A stretch of 64,000 nt of DNA from Hirsutella rhossiliensis (taxonomy: Eukaryota > Ascomycota > Sordariomycetes > Hypocreales > Ophiocordycipitaceae). This document shows, in pieces, positions 35,284 to 46,044 of the stretch. A program made the position numbers and the translations under genes. Numbering within the stretch: position 1 is the stretch's first letter; every line of letters starts with the position of its first letter. Below the pieces are notes generated by a model that had not been told where the DNA came from, did not search any database, and worked only from the letters and a program-made list of their open reading frames with translations. The stretch is taken from the NCBI RefSeq assembly GCF_020360975.1, contig NW_025408688.1, positions 124,001 to 188,000 of the forward strand, given 5' to 3'.

Positions 35284-35467
35284 CTTTCGTTCCTCAAGGC
35301 AAGAGGCAATTTTTCTAGCCAACGGGAAGCCGAGAAAGCTAGCGAATCAGAGGCGCGGATTCGGGGGGCAAAAAAGCGCGGCATAGAAATCCTTTCGTTC
35401 CTCAAGGCAAATCCTTTCGTTCCTCAAGGCAAGAACCTTTCGTCACTCGTTCCTCGTTCCTCAAGGC
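35284..35467 (+). repeat. Cluster of four left-type 17-bp Helitron arms
   Basis: CTTTCGTTCCTCAAGGC occurs exactly at 35284-35300, 35392-35408 and 35414-35430. A fourth copy is split or expanded at 35437-35467 by an insertion containing extra CTCGTTC. All are in the same orientation and none has its reverse-complement partner nearby, unlike the paired module at 24004-24073. Confidence 0.85.
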
Positions 35468-35499
35468 ACTTTCGCTGCCCTGTCGCCTAGTGTTGTGCT

Positions 35500-35561
35500 T
35501 AGTGGCGCGATTAACAACTTGGTGCAAGCATTGGTAACAGATTTCGACACAGGATTTAATT
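35500..35561 (+). pseudogene. Amine oxidase fragment, left of second Helitron
   Basis: A short open stretch reads INNLVQALVTDFDTGFN, which resembles the segment that precedes the (M/K)YDAISVRxYLL motif in fungal flavin amine oxidases. That motif appears 5.7 kb away at about 41320. It is therefore taken as the left half of the gene split by the second Helitron. It is short, so the call rests on the match across the insertion. Confidence 0.45.
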
Positions 35562-35573
35562 CAGCCCGAAGGG

Positions 35574-35989
35574 CGTTCTACTCAGTCAGAAAGATTCGAG
35601 CATAAAACCTCCTCTGATTGGCTAATTGGCCTGGCTTGTGCTCAACTCGTGCGCGGATTGGTCGGCCGATAACGTCACCAAATGAAGGCCCGCAAAAATT
35701 ACCCCTGAGCGTTGACTAGGTAACTGGCCAGCTTGGCAGGCTCTCCAAGAGCTTCCAGTTCTTCCTTTCTTCCATCCATGCCATCAATTTACTGGGTCGC
35801 TAGGCACTCTTTACACTAACCTACATAGCGGCTGCTTCTCTTTCTGCCCAATCTATCAAACTAATCATGTTACTAACGGTTTATAGGTTCACCTATTACC
35901 TCGGCAGCCGGCCCACCTCCCAAGATTCTCCGGTTATTCTGTCTCTTCTAGCAGTCTGAAGGGTAAGAGGTGGATACATATACGGCCAG
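35574..35989 (+). other. 5' non-coding region of second Helitron
   Basis: About 415 bp holds no gene. It would contain the promoter of the Rep-helicase gene, but no clear TATA box was seen. A CTTCCTTTCTTCCATCC pyrimidine tract lies near 35761. Confidence 0.4.
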
Positions 35990-38900
35990 ATGGAGGACGA
36001 CATACCCCAGGCAGTTCGGAATTGCCATACCTGCAAGCAAGACCTGCCCGAAGTCGAATTTCGAAGCGTCAAGGACCCTACGAAGTTTACAAGAGACTGT
36101 GCTAGCTGTAGGGCACGCCGAAAGGAACGGGTAACCGAATCTCGAGCCGCCGTTGCCGCAATGCGGAATTTCGCCTTGAGGCTATCGCCACGCAGAGCCA
36201 CGAAACGGACCGATTCTCTAGCTAACCTGACGCCTCCAAGGCGGGCTGCGCCAACGCCTGCGTGTGTGCAAGTCTTACGACCCCTGCCACATCTACGTTA
36301 TGCCGTGCCCTGGCGCCCGCACTCCAGGGACTGCCTAGACCTCTGCCGGGGCCATCTACCTCAAGCGCGGTAGAGGACCTTCCCACCCCTCCTACCCTTG
36401 GCCTGCCAACAGTAGTTCTGGGCACGCCGATTCCAGAAACGCCAATTCCTCAAGGCACTCTCCCATCGGCTTCTGTTGTGCAAGGCACGCCTATACCGAA
36501 GGAATCGCCTCGTACCCCTCCTTCATTACTGCCACAGAGTCGTCGCCGCGGCCGCTATACACGTCGAGTCAACATTAACCCCCGGCCACGGCCACAGCCT
36601 GAAGAGCGACAGTTCGATCAGATAGTTGATCCGCCTTTTACAGGGGACCTTGACTTGCCTGCCCTTTGTGAGGGGGATCGAGCCCTTGTGCGCGAGTTCT
36701 ATACTGCCCTGAATGACGACAAGATGCATAGTTGCATTCGCTGCCAGGAGCGTTGGTTCGATATGAAGCGAAATAGCTTGAAAATCTGCAGCCGCTGCAT
36801 TAGTCGAGACAGGAAGAAAGGCCCCAACGAGCCCTACTTCTTTAGCGCTGCGAACAACCTTGACTTTGGGAAGTCCCGAGCGATCTACCCGATCTAACGA
36901 TGGTCGAGGAGATGCTCATTGCTAGAGTTCACGTACATGTGAAGGTCCTGCAGGTACGTGGCGCTCAATATAAATATCGCGGTCATGTTGTCCACTTCCT
37001 TCGCAATGTTGGCAGGCTATTTGAAGAGCTCCCGGTCCTACCTGAAGAGCTAGATGTCGTCCTCCTGCGGCCTCCTAATATGGAGGGCAGCCCTCGCTTC
37101 CGGCAACAGTTTGCTCGCGATTTGCGGGTACGCCGCTCATGCCTGTTGGCGTGGCTGCACTACCTACAGCGCCACCACCGGGGCTATCGCGATATCGTCG
37201 TGAGTCAGAATCGCTTGCACCGGCTTCCTCTTGATGGCAACATAGTTGATTCCATTGCCAGCCAAGTGGCTGACATACCTGACGGCGAGGTCCCCAAAGG
37301 CCCCGTCGAGGAGGCTGTGGAAGAGGATCCTAGCGATGCCGATGCATCAGCGATCCCGAATTTGCAGGTTACCGATACCGAATTGAACGCTCTGCAGTCC
37401 CGATTTCTTGATGGTACCTAACCCTGAGCGTATGACTGATGTGGAGCATATACCGTGTAACGCGCAGGCTCACCACCAGATGCCGCTGCCTTCAGTTCGC
37501 AGGACCCCCATCGACGAATTCAACCGTTCCCAGCCGCTGCTAACGCTTGCATTCCCTACCCTCTACCCTGACGGCAAGGCCGACTTCGTGGAGCCTCGTT
37601 TACGGAGCATCACGTTCCAGGACTACCTTGCCCATGCGATGAGATGGCATGACGGACGTTTCGCCCGCCATAAGACGTGGCCTTTCGTCGCCCTCAACAC
37701 GCTGTTACGTGCGCAGGTCCGAAAGCGAAGTGACTACCTCGTCAAGCAACGCGACAGCCGCCGTCAGCCCCTTACACGCGCCGACCTAGAGGAAGCAATG
37801 GCTGAGCCTGACGAGCCGGAGGCTCAGGTCCTGATCCAGTCGATCACGCGCCAAGCCGCAGTAATTAGGGCACCCGGCCGTATTGGTATAAACAAAGGAA
37901 GGAGTTGGAAGCATATGCCTATAATCTAGGCAAGCCCGGCCTTTTCGCTACTGCAAGTGCAGCCGATTACCACTGGGAATCCCTATACCGCCATATGCCT
38001 CGATTTGACGAGTGGCAAACAGCTCCTGAGGCGGCGCGGATGGCTCTATCCCGGCAACTACTGCGAGACAACGCCCACATCGCTGCGTACCACTTTCATA
38101 AGCGTTATGCGCTGTTTAGGGCTATTGTCTTGAAGCAGAAGTTCAACCTAACGGACTCTTGGGGCCGCTACGAGTGGCAGGGCAGGGTTCCAGTCACCAC
38201 CACGGCCTATATTGGCTAAGTGGCCACCCAGACTTAGATCCTGACAACGATCAGTCCCGGAGCAATTCGCTCGCATCTGGGGATACCACGTATCTGCAGT
38301 GAACCCAGAGCCACAGCGAATACAGGCTCCTGGGGAAGGGAACCCCCTGATCGGTAATCTACTGGAACATCCCCTTACCGTTCAGTTCCTATCGATGGTA
38401 GTCAACCGCGTGCAACGCCACCGCTGCAACAACTACTGCATGCAGCTCAATAAGCATACCAAGCAGGTGGAGTGCCGCTTTGGATTTCCTCACGGCCAGC
38501 GCCTACTAGCCTCCCTTGACAAGGTTCCTCACTCTAAACACTGGAGCTTTAGGGGCGAGCGGAACGATGGCCAGATTAACCACTACAACCGCTTGCTTAC
38601 CGTTGCGTGGCTAGCCAATACAGATGTTTCGCCTTGCACGAGTCTACAGCAGGTAATCGATTACGCGGCCAAATACTGCTCCAAGTCGGAAAAGAAGAGC
38701 GAGTCTTTTGCCCAGATTGGGAAGGCCCTGATGCCCCGGGTCAAGGACCACAACCCTTGATTTCCTTCACGTCAAAGCTCCTCAATCAGCTGGTTGCGGA
38801 GCGGGATTACTCGAAGCAGGAGGTCAGCCACTTGCTCCTCGGCCTGCCGTTACAGGAAGGGTCACGAACTTGCCTGTACGTCGACTGTCGTAATCCTGAC

Positions 38901-40974
38901 AGGCATTCCCGCTCCTCCGTATTGACGGCGATGAGGTGGACGAGGCCCCAACGTTTACGAAAAGTACACTCAACGCCCGGAAGCCCTAGCGGACCTAAGC
39001 TACGTCTCCTTCCTGAAATGCTGGAATTTCCGCCCTAGGGACCCTTCCAAGTGGAAGCAATGGCAGCCAGGCAACATTAACGGCAGGCCTCGAGTGCTGG
39101 TTTACTTTCCTCGCTATCAGGCTGATCCAGAAGGTCAACAGTGGTCAGATTACTGTCGTGTAAAGCTAACATTAAACCACCCACATCGGCGGGTTGATGA
39201 TCTCCTCACAGTTGACGGCCAGCTTTTGGTTCTCACGCTGAGGCCTTCTCCTATTGTTGGCAGCATCACAGTCATGGTGATGACCATTACGGTCGGCCAA
39301 AAGAGGCTCGATTACAGCCTCAAGATGATCAATACGAGGCTCTGCCTGTGGAGGAAGAATTTGATGACGAAGACTGGATTCGCCTCGCCGCCCTTTACCT
39401 GACAACTCCCTTACCCAGGAAGATCTTGACCTACTTGGCCGCCGCGATATCGACATCAATTACGACTGGACACAGCATGTGGGTACTTATCCGGAACTCC
39501 GAGACGGCTACTGGAAAGACCTTATCGCTAGCCACCCCATGGCCAACGATGTGGAGGTCCTTGGCCCTCACTGGCGTAATACGCTGAATACGCAACAACG
39601 GCTCGTGTACGACACATTCATGGGCCACTTCCAGGCGCAAAATCCTGCTCAAATCCTTCTCCACGTTGATGGTGGTGGTGGCACAGGCAAGTCGTTCCTT
39701 ATCAAGGTGCTTTCTTCCCATCTTCAGGCAGCCGCCCTACCGAATCCTAGCCCTATATGCCGCGTGGCGCCAACAGGCGTTGCGAGTAACCAGATACAGG
39801 GCAGCACCATTCATTCGTTGCTGCGCCTCCCAGTAGGCGGTACTTTCACCGACCTTCCCCCGGCCGACGCAGCCGCCCTTCAGTCCCGCCTACGGCACAT
39901 CAAATACCTCGTTATCGATGAAAAGAGCATGCTAGGGCTTGAGCAGCTCGCGCGGATCGATTCCCGTTTGCGACAAGCCTTTCCACAGCGTAACCTCGAG
40001 TTCTTTGGTGGTGTGAGCGTTGTGCTTGTGGGCGATTTCTTCCAGTTACCACCAGTCCGACAAAAGCCCCTGTATTCGACTAGCACCGGCCTGTCTTCGT
40101 TGGAAAGGAGAGGGCAGGTGGCCTACCGCCTATTTGACCGCACCGTCTTCCTGACCACGGCACAGCGCCAGGCTGGTGATGATCAGGCCCAGTTCCGTCA
40201 GGCGTTGCAGGAACTGCGTGATGTAAAGTTATCTATACCATCCTGGAACCTCCTTAGCAATCGGGTACAGGCCAGGCTACCGCGGAGCGAGCTTGACGGC
40301 TTCAGGACCGCTTTGCGAGTGTATTCTACAAAGGCACGGGTCAACCAATACAACCACGAGCATATGGTGCATCTCAACGCCCCGGCAATACAAGTGGAGG
40401 CAAAGAATCACGGCAACGGCGCTGGGCAGGCACCAAGCAACAATGCTGGCAATCTATCTAACAAGTTCCCTGTTGCTAAGGGCACCAGGGTGATGCTCAC
40501 GACTAATCTGTGGCAATCAGCTGGCCTAGTTAACGGTGCTCAGGGTACTGTATACGATATCGCCTGGAGCGCAGGCGCCGATCCATGGAAGACCCCAGCC
40601 GTTATTATGGTGGACTTTGATAGCTACGACGGACCGCCGTATCTAACAACTAACGAGGGCAGGAAAATCTCACCCCATCCTGCCAGTCAGGCGGGACTTC
40701 CTTGTGGGCAACGAGACCTGCGCTCGCACGCAGTTTCCTAATCGTGGCGTTTGCTATTACTGTTCACAAATGCCAGAGCCTAACAAAGGATAAAATAGTT
40801 ACTGATCTCGCTACACGCGACTTCCAGGCCGGTATTAGCTATGTTGCCGTCTCACGGGTTACCTCGCTCCAAGGCTTACTCCTTGAGGCGCCGTTCGATC
40901 GTCAGAGCCTCTATAACCACACGCCGACGGAAGGTTATACGCCTGCGTTTCCTACGTACTGCATTCACGGCTAA
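35990..40974 (+). pseudogene. Rep-helicase of the second Helitron-like element
   Basis: The candidate start MEDDIPQAVRNCHTCKQDLPEVEF is followed by CASC (C-x2-C pairs). A second zinc segment (SCIRCQERW, CSRC near 36735-36815) leads into a DUF6570-like block. The Helitron-like N domain contains FPTLYPDGKADF and HDGRFARHKTWPF (37550-37690). The HUH site reads SHHHGLYWLSG (near 38190) and the paired tyrosines are YAAKY (near 38660). The helicase has GGGGTGKS (39670), VIDEKSMLG (39910), GDFFQLPPV (40030) and a terminal TVHKCQSLT...YVAVSRVTSLQGL (40760-40880). Frame breaks separate these blocks at about 36240, 36890, 37415, 37900, 38185, 38760, 39040, 39400 and 40720, so it is inactive as written. 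The end is TAA at 40974. Confidence 0.88.
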
Positions 40975-41260
40975 CTATGAGACAGGGATGAAGATGCGCC
41001 TCGCTGACCAACAACGGCGTCAGGGTCAACAGCTGAGCGATCCACTGTATCCACCACTCTACCGTGACTAAACGTCGTCTTCCTACAAGCTACAGGGAAG
41101 GGGGGGGGGTACGATATAGGGTTATAGTTAGACTGGGCCTGCCAGGAAGTAGTTCGAACGGCTGGTTAGCCGCTGAAGGCGGAAGGGGGGTTCTAGTGGG
41201 TACCCCTTAAGAAAGTCGAGTGCAGGTATACGATATTCACCCTTCGGGCTGGATATTCAG
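40975..41260 (+). other. 3' non-coding region of second Helitron
   Basis: No gene is visible. A 9-G run near 41100, a CTAG with an upstream short stem (41160-41197) and the inverted CCCTTCGGGCTG (41240-41251) are the notable features. Confidence 0.5.
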
Positions 41261-41304
41261 CCGTTAAGCCCCTTGCATTGGCAACTTAACGGGTGTTCGA
41301 AGTA

Positions 41305-42528
41305 TTTTATTCTAATGCAATACGACGCAATTTCCGTGCGGCAGTACCTGCTCCAAAAAGGTTACTCTCCCCAGCAGATAGACTGGATCGAGACAATCGC
41401 CGACGCCACCACACACTACGACACCTATTCTCTTTCAGAAGCCGTTATGGAACAGTGGATCTTTTACGAGGCCCCTCTTAGTAGCTGGCAATGCGTTTAT
41501 CGCACGGAGGATGAGCAAGTGAGCATAAAGATCAGGGACTGGAAGACTCTTGATTCTCCTATCTGGAGTGTATAATGTGCTGCATCTTTATAGGCGATGC
41601 GAGTGAACGACTAGAACCTGATGGAAGGTTCTGTGACTGTTAAACTGGTGACTACTGTGCGAGTCAGGGCTTCAGACTGTTGGAGGCTGATGTACTCTGT
41701 GTGACAGCGTTGAAGGCGATATGGGCCGCATCGTTGACGGACTGGTTAAAATCATCAGTAAGACAGTCGAGACCACAAAACGAGTCACAGCAATCAAGGC
41801 AGCAGACAACGGTACTTTAAAGGTTGTCATCAATGGCGATGAAGAGAGAACCTATAATCATGTCATCAACACTGTGCCCCTGGGCGCCATGCAAGTAATG
41901 GACATGACCGAGTTAGATCTCGACTACCGCAAGAAGCTCGCCATCAGAAGGCTCCAGTACGACCCTGCTGGTAAAATTGACATGAAGTTCAAGAGCCGAT
42001 AGTGTGTATTGATCATTCCCCTGCCATGAGCTCAACTAACTCCTAACCTGTAGGTGGGAGAGGCTTGACTCAGGCTCCTTTCAAGGCGGGCAATCCTTCT
42101 CCGACCTCCCCATCCGCCGTTGCGTCTACCCGTCCTATAAAGAATCATTGAAATCACCCTTCGGAACCTCGCCGCCATGCACAACGTGACATGAATTCCT
42201 CGAATCGCAGTATGTCGACTCTCATCTGTGGAACTGGTACGAAGGCCAAGATACAGTGGGCGCGTTTGCCATTTTCGGCCCTAGTGAGTATAGCTCCATG
42301 CTGCCGGCTTTGATGATGCCAGCCGCCGAGGGGAAGCTACATTTTGCTGGCGAGGCGTTGAGTTCAGGACATGCTTGGATTATCGAGGCGGTTAATTCGG
42401 CGTACAGGACTGTGGCGGAGGTTTTGGCAGTCGAGAGAATGGATCACAAGTTGGCCGAGATGGTGGATACATGGGGGTTGATTAATGAGGTTGAGATGGG
42501 GTGGTACTCGAACGTCTTTGCCCAGTGA
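41305..42528 (+). pseudogene. Flavin amine oxidase remnant, right of second Helitron
   Basis: Three fragments in order match a fungal monoamine or L-amino-acid oxidase. These are MQYDAISVRQYLLQKGYSPQQIDW...THYDTYSLSEAVMEQWIF (to about 41490), MGRIVDGLVKIISKTVETTKRVTAI...NHVINTVPLGAMQVMD (41721-42000), and GGQSFSDLPIRRCVYPSY (42087) with LHFAGEALSSGHAWIIEAVNSAYRTVAEVL (42330-42420). The last is the C-terminal FAD-contact region. A likely intron lies at about 42003-42053. About 210 bp of foreign sequence (41498-41712) interrupts the first two fragments, and the frame between the later blocks is broken. The N-terminal FAD-binding fold is missing. Confidence 0.75.
41498..41712. repeat. Small insertion inside the amine oxidase remnant
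   Basis: The protein match stops at 41497 and resumes at about 41713, so about 215 bp appear inserted. The first 60 bp (41498-41558) recur almost unchanged at 62649-62709. I see no terminal repeats or coding capacity. It may be the end of an unidentified element. Confidence 0.5.
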
Positions 42529-42599
42529 GCTTTTGCTCGAATATTGCTGTCAGCTCTCGTACGGCACCAGAAGCTTACCTAGAAACGAGCCGTCCTCAT

Positions 42600-42824
42600 C
42601 GCTCAGACAATAGAGATTTCGGACCATATCCGGTCAGGGATAGGTAGTGGCTTCAAGAGGCCACGCCGTTTCTCTCTCCAAACGTTGCTCTTCCCGCATA
42701 CATTGCAATTTCTCATAAACCGGCGTACGTCAGGGTCCAGTGCCGGCTGATAGGATCGGCGGCTGATCATAGCTTTGAGCATGTCTCTCCCTGGATGGCC
42801 TGTGAGGGTCAGTGTGGCTAACAA
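42600..42824 (-). pseudogene. Gypsy-type retrotransposon integrase fragment
   Basis: A 73-codon fragment reads TGHPGRDMLKAMISRRSYQPALDPDVRRFMRNCNVCGKS...LKPLPIPDRIWSEIS. HPGR with the C-x2-C of NCNVCG is the H2C2 zinc-binding head of Ty3/gypsy integrases, and PLPIPDRIW is the linker into the catalytic core. Everything else of the element is absent. It abuts the truncated DUF3723 gene, so the rearrangement that brought it here may also have removed that gene's 5' half. Confidence 0.75.
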
Positions 42825-43365
42825 ACCGACAGACCTAGACCGGTCCCTACCCTGGAAGATCGCGACACTAAGCTATTTACAGATACTTGTATTTCGACTT
42901 CATCACCCCGAAGCCCCACGATTTGCTTTTGCTGAAGCGAGCAGTGATCGAGCAGAGCGAGAAGACATCCTAGCACTATCACGGACGAAGGCAGATGAGA
43001 CAGTTTTGTATGAACTGGCCTCTCTTGCCTTTCGATTGGGGTTCGACTCTGACAAGATCAGTAATATCTTGCAGAAGCCCATTGATCGACAGATTGCCGA
43101 GCAAGCACTTTTTACAGCTCGTAAGCCCGATCAGTATCACTATTGTGACCAGGAAGAATGCATCCAGCAGATCCTGGGTGCGTTCGCAGCTGCAATACCT
43201 AGCCCTAGAAGCAGCGGACTGGTTGCGGGACAAGAGGTTACCAGAGAACACGACCAGCCACCAAAGCGATACGGCCGACCGAATGCTCTTGATCATGATT
43301 ATGACAAAGCTCATCTCTTTCTTCCTCAGATGCAGGATGAGGTCGACGTCGAGCGAAAAGAAATA

Positions 43366-43428
43366 GACAGTCTTTATTCACACGCACCCAAATCTCAATT
43401 CGCACGCACCCCCCCACATTCAGCCACA
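43366..43428 (+). repeat. Left terminal inverted repeat of the MULE
   Basis: It begins GACAGTCTTTATTCACACGC and continues through ATCTCAATTCGCACGCACCC to CATTCAGCCACAGC. It matches the reverse complement of the right repeat, with a few C-run length differences. Confidence 0.9.
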
Positions 43429-43592
43429 GCGCCTCCGAGATCGGAGCCCAATAAACCATTGGTGCGGATGTCTGACATTTCCAACTCCTTGGCGAGCAGG
43501 AGTCTAATTCGTTGCAACAGTAATGCTGTCGCCAACCGTATCTTTACCACCCTCGTTGGCAAGCCACGAGTCTGCTACTCCCAGATCTTGCG

Positions 43593-45872
43593 TCATTTCA
43601 GAAGAGTTACACCGTTCAGCTCGTTTGCTGCTGTCGTCCTGTGTCTTCGCCTGTCGGCGCGTAACTCGAGTGCTTCCTGACTCGACAACTTTACTCCGTT
43701 TCGGCCGACGTCGCGGTTTGTCTTGTGCGTCTGCTGCATATTCTTCCTCCAGCGTTGCCCCAGTTCGAATTGAGAGTAATTTCGACGCGCTGAGCGCTGG
43801 ACGCCACTCCGTGTTGAGCCTTGAGGGGCTAGCTGCTTCTCTGGGATTGCGCGTTCGTTGCCAAATGGTTCGCCATTGCGTGGTCGACCCTTAGGTATCC
43901 CCATTAGAGGACGTTGTATTTGAAGGAGAGGATCATCAATGTCTCGTGATCGCTTGAGATGCCAGAATGGATCTAGGTCTTGCCTCTTGAGTGGTTCCTT
44001 TCGACGAGCTAGCTCCAAGAGCCTGTGAGCACAGGGTAGACCGTATTGAGCCCTCGTGGATCCAGAACATTGCGGCAGTGCCTTCTTAGAGACCCGGCTC
44101 GATTCCATAACTCGGTGCATCTCGTTTAGCTGGTCTAGCGCCCAACGAGTCACGTTTAGGGGGGGAGCTGGCCGAGCCATTCTCTTCCCCGAGAACTGGT
44201 TCCGAATAGTGGTATTAGCCTGTTGTATTTTATCTTTATACAGTTGACGCTTATCCGCCGTCTGACTAGCAGCCGCCGCTTCGACGTCCGGGAGGTCGGA
44301 CCGAAGGGACAGGTGGTACGTCTTCAGGGAATGATGATTTGATTCGGCGGGTGATGTAGTAATTAGTCCGAAGTTGCGATAATATCGTGTAAAGCAACAG
44401 GCCCACTCTTTCTTCAGTGGCAAGTACGTGTCCTTGAGGTATCGGAGAATTCGCTTCTGCTGCGGAAAGCTCTCTTGAAGTTGCTTCCAAGCCTGAATGA
44501 AGTCTTCTTCCGATCTGCTATAGACCATGAATCTCCAGAGGAGATACAGGCCGGCACGAGTATTAAGGACTCGTTTGGGAAGAGAACCAAGCTTCGCGTC
44601 CCTCATGTTTTTCACCTCGGTATTCTCACGTTCCATCTCTTGGACGTCAAGAGCATCGGTATTGTCCCAATTTTCTGCGTCATCGTCCAGATCAGAGTCA
44701 TTATCCTTCTTCCACCACTTCTTGATGTATGAGACCACATTGCTGTTGATATGGAAAACACATAGCTGAAGTTGCGTGTTGGGAAATATTTGTCGTATGG
44801 CATTGCGCAGCTGATCGTCCATGTCTGTGATAACGACCTCTGGGGATCTAATGATGCCTGCTCGTAGGAATCTAGATACCTGCTTTAGAAACCACTCAAA
44901 ACTAGCATATTGCTCGTTATTGAGTAGACCATAACAGACAGGCATCGATGTCTTCTCCGAGGACACAGTTACAACAGTAACCAATGGCATTTTATAGCAG
45001 TTGGTACTGTACGTAGCATCGATCTGGAGACACGACGAGAACTGTTGCCACATTTTGCCGCCCTGGTGGTATCCCCAAGCGGCGTGGCGAAAACGGAACT
45101 CATCTTCGATCCAGTCTAGCCCCCATATCCAGACTTTCTTCGACTCAGAAAGCGTCCTAACAAAATCGTTGGCGGGACCATAGCCTTGACGTTTTGCCTG
45201 GTTGACTTTCCATCTCCAGTTATAAATATCTGCTCTGCGAACAGGGATCTTGGGCCACTTATGGCAGAGCTGCTTATGAACGGATCGAGAAGAAATCGTA
45301 GTGTCCAGACAAAGATCTTCCAATAGTTTCATTTGTTCCGCCGTTAACTTTCTCCAATGGTAGTGCTCCGAAAGACTTTGCGATGGGCCGTGGTCTCGAT
45401 GAAGAGAGCTCACAATTCTCATGGACCACTCGTAATTGTTGGCCTGGAGGGATTGAACGATGACTTTGAATGGACAGTTGGCGGCTATCTTTGCTGTATT
45501 CGTATTGCGAATTTTGGCCACGGATGCCTTTGGGTTGAAATGCCGACTCTTGTCACATGCAAGTTCATATTTTATCGTTCGCTTCTTCGCCTTATCCTTC
45601 TGACTTCGTATAGTAACGATGCCCATCCGATTCTGAATGCAGAACGCTTTCAAGACATCAAGGAGTCGATCAAAAGACTCATAGCTTGTTGTCAGTAGGG
45701 GAGAGTCCGATGGAAACACTACCTCCCATGGCTGACCATCCCAGTCGTCGTTGTCGTGGAAATCGTCGCAGTCGTTGGATTCGCTGAACTCATCGGCTGA
45801 ATCGACTGGTAACTCTCCACCTGGTTCGGGAAGCGTCGGAGGAAGCGCCGGAATCAGAGCTGGAGAAGCCAT
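43593..45872 (-). CDS. MULE transposase, uninterrupted
   Basis: This 759-aa protein catalyses cut-and-paste transposition of the MULE. An acidic N-terminus is followed by a FAR1/WRKY-GCM1-like zinc DNA-binding region (about residues 60-165). The RNase H-like catalytic domain has probable acids at about D285 (LQIDATYSTN), D350 (VVITDMDDQ, followed by the C-x2-H of LCVFHI) and E510 (SPAESNHHS). A Cys/His cluster (CSGSTRAQYGLPCAH) near residue 615 resembles a degenerate SWIM finger. A basic, nuclear-type tail ends the protein. No frameshift or stop is present, in contrast to most neighbours. With matching inverted repeats it could still be functional, unless the LTR upstream has damaged its promoter. 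Confidence 0.92.
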   Translation of the reverse strand: MASPALIPALPPTLPEPGGELPVDSADEFSESNDCDDFHDNDDWDGQPWEVVFPSDSPLLTTSYESFDRLLDVLKAFCIQNRMGIVTIRSQKDKAKKRTIKYELACDKSRHFNPKASVAKIRNTNTAKIAANCPFKVIVQSLQANNYEWSMRIVSSLHRDHGPSQSLSEHYHWRKLTAEQMKLLEDLCLDTTISSRSVHKQLCHKWPKIPVRRADIYNWRWKVNQAKRQGYGPANDFVRTLSESKKVWIWGLDWIEDEFRFRHAAWGYHQGGKMWQQFSSCLQIDATYSTNCYKMPLVTVVTVSSEKTSMPVCYGLLNNEQYASFEWFLKQVSRFLRAGIIRSPEVVITDMDDQLRNAIRQIFPNTQLQLCVFHINSNVVSYIKKWWKKDNDSDLDDDAENWDNTDALDVQEMERENTEVKNMRDAKLGSLPKRVLNTRAGLYLLWRFMVYSRSEEDFIQAWKQLQESFPQQKRILRYLKDTYLPLKKEWACCFTRYYRNFGLITTSPAESNHHSLKTYHLSLRSDLPDVEAAAASQTADKRQLYKDKIQQANTTIRNQFSGKRMARPAPPLNVTRWALDQLNEMHRVMESSRVSKKALPQCSGSTRAQYGLPCAHRLLELARRKEPLKRQDLDPFWHLKRSRDIDDPLLQIQRPLMGIPKGRPRNGEPFGNERAIPEKQLAPQGSTRSGVQRSARRNYSQFELGQRWRKNMQQTHKTNRDVGRNGVKLSSQEALELRADRRRHRTTAANELNGVTLLK

Positions 45873-46044
45873 GGCGATTGAACGTTGCTAGGTCGCGCTG
45901 TGAGCCTGTTGTGCTTAGTGAAGCTGGTGTATTCCAGCCACTTCCAGACTGTCAGTTACTCTTGTTTCAACTGAACTGAAAACACTATCTGCAAATTTTC
46001 AGAATACTGTACGGATATAACCTCAGGTACTGGAAGTACTCATG

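Larger units (their letters stand above)
24074..35467 (+). mobile_element. Helitron unit 4, MYND cargo missing
   Basis: This repeat period of about 11.4 kb contains the unrecognised minus-strand gene, a spacer and a Rep-helicase gene. Only 200 bp separate the unit 3 terminus from the minus-strand gene, and that stretch has no trace of the MYND gene. Instead of the paired module, the right end has four copies of the left-type 17-bp arm (35284-35467). Confidence 0.72.
35561..41295 (+). mobile_element. Second Helitron-like element, different family
   Basis: The element encodes a Rep-helicase unrelated in detail to units 1-4. CAGCCCGAAGGG at 35562-35573 is repeated in inverse orientation at 41240-41251. 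Beyond the right copy is a strong hairpin (CCGTTAAG 41261-41268 with CTTAACGG 41285-41292, with TTGC/GCAA nested in the loop). An inset right repeat followed by a hairpin fits the asymmetric ends of Helitron2-type elements. Amine oxidase sequence flanks both sides. An alternative classical end, CTAG at 41193-41196 preceded by a CCGC/GCGG stem ten bases upstream, cannot be excluded. Confidence 0.65.

Noticed and set aside
41193..41197. Classical Helitron CTAG-T terminus
   Set aside because: A CCGC/GCGG stem lies ten bases upstream, but amine oxidase sequence resumes only near 41305 and a better inverted repeat and hairpin lie downstream; kept only as an alternative.
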